6,420 nt of DNA from an uncultured Erysipelotrichaceae bacterium (GTDB taxonomy: Bacteria > Bacillota_I > Bacilli_A > RFN20 > CAG-826). The translations under genes were made by a program, and so were the position numbers. Shown here piece by piece: positions 5,191-6,420 of this stretch (positions are counted from its first letter, which is position 1; every line of letters starts with the position of its first letter). The stretch lies in contig CACYJD010000035.1 of assembly GCA_902774655.1 (NCBI GenBank), positions 1 to 6,420 on the forward strand. Direction: 5' to 3'. The notes below the pieces were generated by a model, which ran no database searches, was not told where the DNA came from, and was given only the letters and a program-made list of their open reading frames with translations.

Positions 5191-6334
5191 AAACCATTCT
5201 ATTAACAATGTTGGTGTAGCTTTGAATGATTCTAACTACTTTCATAGATACAGATGTATCAACGTAGTCTGGGCATGGTTTACCCAATACTTTCTCTTGC
5301 TTCATTCTAATAGCCATATCGGTTGCTTGAATTAATTCATTTGTGGTAATTCCCGCAATGATGAAGTCGCCTGCTTCAATAGCTTCAGGTCTTTCAGTTG
5401 ATGTTCTAATGCAAACTGCAGCGATTGGGTTTCCAATAGAGAGATAGAAACTACTTTCTTCTGGAAGAGTTCCACTATCGCTAACGACAGCTAATGCGTT
5501 CATTTGCAAATTGTTATAGTCATTGAAACCAAGTGGTTCATTAACTCTTACTCTAGGATCAAGTTTAAATCCACTTGCTTCGAGTTTCTTTTTACTTCTT
5601 GGATGGCAACTATAAAGAATTGGCATATCATATTTTTCTGCTAAAGCATTGATAGCGTTGAATATGTTATAGAAATTCTTATCACTATCAAGATTTTCTT
5701 CTCGATGAGCGCTTAATAAGATGTAATTATCTTTCTTTAAACCTAATCTAGATAATACGTCACTCTTCTTAATTTTATCCAAGTTCATAGTGAGAACTTC
5801 TGCCATTGGAGAACCAGTAACATATGTTCTTTCTTTTGGCATACCACATTCAATTAAATATCTTCTTGCAGCTTCACTATAAGGAAGATTTACATCGCTG
5901 ATAATATCAACGATTCTTCTATTTGTTTCTTCAGGAAGACATTCATCTTTGCATCTATTACCTGCTTCCATATGGAATAAAGGTATATGTAATCTTTTAG
6001 CATTAATCGCGCTTAAGCAACTATTTGTATCTCCTAACACTAATACTGCATCTGGTTTAAGTTCAACCATTAAGTCATATGTTTGAGAAATAATATTTGC
6101 GCATGTTTCGCCTAAATTCTTACCTGCGACATGAAGCAAGATATCTGGGCCACCAAGTTCAAAATCTTCCCAAAAAACTGTAGAAAGATTCTTGTCGTAG
6201 TTTTGATTTGTATAACAAATTAAAGTATCGAGATATTCTCTACTTCTTTTCATTACCGCGGCTAGTCTAATAATTTCAGGTCTAGTACCAGCTATAATGA
6301 GTAATTTAACTTTTCCGTTATTTTTAAATGGCAT
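5174..6334 (-). CDS. capG: UDP-N-acetylglucosamine 2-epimerase family enzyme, CapG/WbjD type
   Basis: CapG catalyses the last step of UDP-N-acetyl-L-fucosamine synthesis in the cytoplasm, a C2 epimerisation of the UDP-2-acetamido-2,6-dideoxy-L-talose intermediate. The 386 residues are normal for the family. Seen: GTRPE (16-20), GDTNS (101-105), HMEAGNRC (121-128), PEETNRR (134-140), SAHREEN (208-214), HPRS (244-247), SDSG (285-288), PEESS (291-295) and RTSTERPE (310-317). The usual catalytic acids (D102, E123, E136) and the active-site histidine H210 are therefore present. The HMEAGNRC...EETNRR stretch matches the CapG/WbjD branch better than ordinary WecB/MnaA, and the adjacent capF supports that. 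The start is fixed by GGAGGT at 6343-6348, about 8 nt upstream. The upstream gene ends 23 nt before it. A plain UDP-GlcNAc/UDP-ManNAc epimerase is the alternative, made unlikely by the context. Confidence 0.92.
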   Translation of the reverse strand: MPFKNNGKVKLLIIAGTRPEIIRLAAVMKRSREYLDTLICYTNQNYDKNLSTVFWEDFELGGPDILLHVAGKNLGETCANIISQTYDLMVELKPDAVLVLGDTNSCLSAINAKRLHIPLFHMEAGNRCKDECLPEETNRRIVDIISDVNLPYSEAARRYLIECGMPKERTYVTGSPMAEVLTMNLDKIKKSDVLSRLGLKKDNYILLSAHREENLDSDKNFYNIFNAINALAEKYDMPILYSCHPRSKKKLEASGFKLDPRVRVNEPLGFNDYNNLQMNALAVVSDSGTLPEESSFYLSIGNPIAAVCIRTSTERPEAIEAGDFIIAGITTNELIQATDMAIRMKQEKVLGKPCPDYVDTSVSMKVVRIIQSYTNIVNRMVWRKDQ

Positions 6335-6357
6335 TAGAAGATACCTCCACTTTTATT

Positions 6358-6420
6358 TTATTCGTGTTGTCTAACAGGTCCACCAAATAATTCTAGTTTC
6401 TTAAGTAATTGTTTCATACC
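6358..6420 (-). CDS. C-terminal end of an upstream gene, possibly capE (partial)
   Basis: Only the last 20 codons and a TAA stop are in the window. The tail reads MKQLLKKLELFGG followed by PVRQHE. It continues off the right edge with no visible start. It lies 23 nt upstream of capG in the same direction with no terminator between, so it belongs to the same operon. Because capF and capG act after CapE (UDP-GlcNAc 4,6-dehydratase/5-epimerase), capE is the natural candidate. The tail itself carries no diagnostic motif, so the identity is inference from context. Confidence 0.5.
   Translation of the reverse strand, partial: GMKQLLKKLELFGGPVRQHE

Noticed and set aside
5175..5192. Longer capF start at 5192, adding six residues
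   Set aside because: That codon is TTG and overlaps the GGAG that serves the downstream ATG at 5174. The conserved MNILVTGAKG begins at that ATG, which also forms a TAATG junction with capG.
4885..5335. Two plus-strand open frames over the capF/capG junction
   Set aside because: Both are antisense to well-supported enzymes and have no motif of their own.
1..6420. Possible use of TGA as Trp (mycoplasma-like code)
   Set aside because: All Trp codons I checked in the six genes are TGG, and the reading frames are intact under the standard bacterial code. No TGA stop is visible either, so this is not a full exclusion.
1..6420. CRISPR arrays, tRNA or rRNA genes, insertion sequences
   Set aside because: No regularly spaced repeats, cloverleaf-like stretches, transposase motifs or terminal inverted repeats were seen. 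Non-coding gaps are all under 150 nt.

Overview
The window is AT-rich, and every gene in it reads on the minus strand. Most genes have a strong GGAGG-type Shine-Dalgarno sequence. One product is a Gram-positive style lipoprotein, and the sugar-nucleotide enzymes resemble those of Staphylococcus aureus capsule loci. I infer an uncultured or gut-associated low-GC member of the Bacillota (Bacilli, Erysipelotrichia or RF39-like). All Trp codons I checked are TGG. All six visible stops are TAA or TAG, so nothing points to the mycoplasma code in which TGA reads as Trp.

Reading in the direction of transcription (right to left), the first block (6420-3969) is the end of a polysaccharide precursor operon. 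It holds the last 20 codons of an upstream gene, then capG (UDP-N-acetylglucosamine 2-epimerase family), then capF (reductase fused to a cupin). capG and capF share a TAATG stop/start junction, and a rho-independent terminator begins inside the capF stop codon. CapG and CapF are recognised from the UDP-N-acetyl-L-fucosamine pathway. The cut gene is therefore probably capE, but its visible tail is too short to prove it.

The second block (3968-3372) is a single-gene unit for a small lipoprotein of unknown function. Its leader carries two overlapping inverted repeats, and a clear terminator follows it.

The third block (3371-1) looks like one signalling operon. It starts from a candidate promoter followed by a perfect 16-bp palindrome. 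It encodes a STAS anti-anti-sigma factor and, 5 nt later, a 721-residue membrane protein. That protein joins an extracytoplasmic sensor, a HAMP domain, a PP2C/SpoIIE phosphatase and a C-terminal RsbW-like GHKL ATPase. After 29 nt with no terminator comes a PfkB-family kinase of the 2-keto-3-deoxygluconate kinase type, cut by the window edge.

The first two genes make a nearly complete partner-switching circuit: sensor and phosphatase, switch kinase, and phosphorylatable STAS partner. No sigma factor or other output is visible. The adenine-contacting Asp of the ATPase appears to be Asn. This compact circuit, apparently coupled to a sugar-acid kinase, is the most interesting part of the window.
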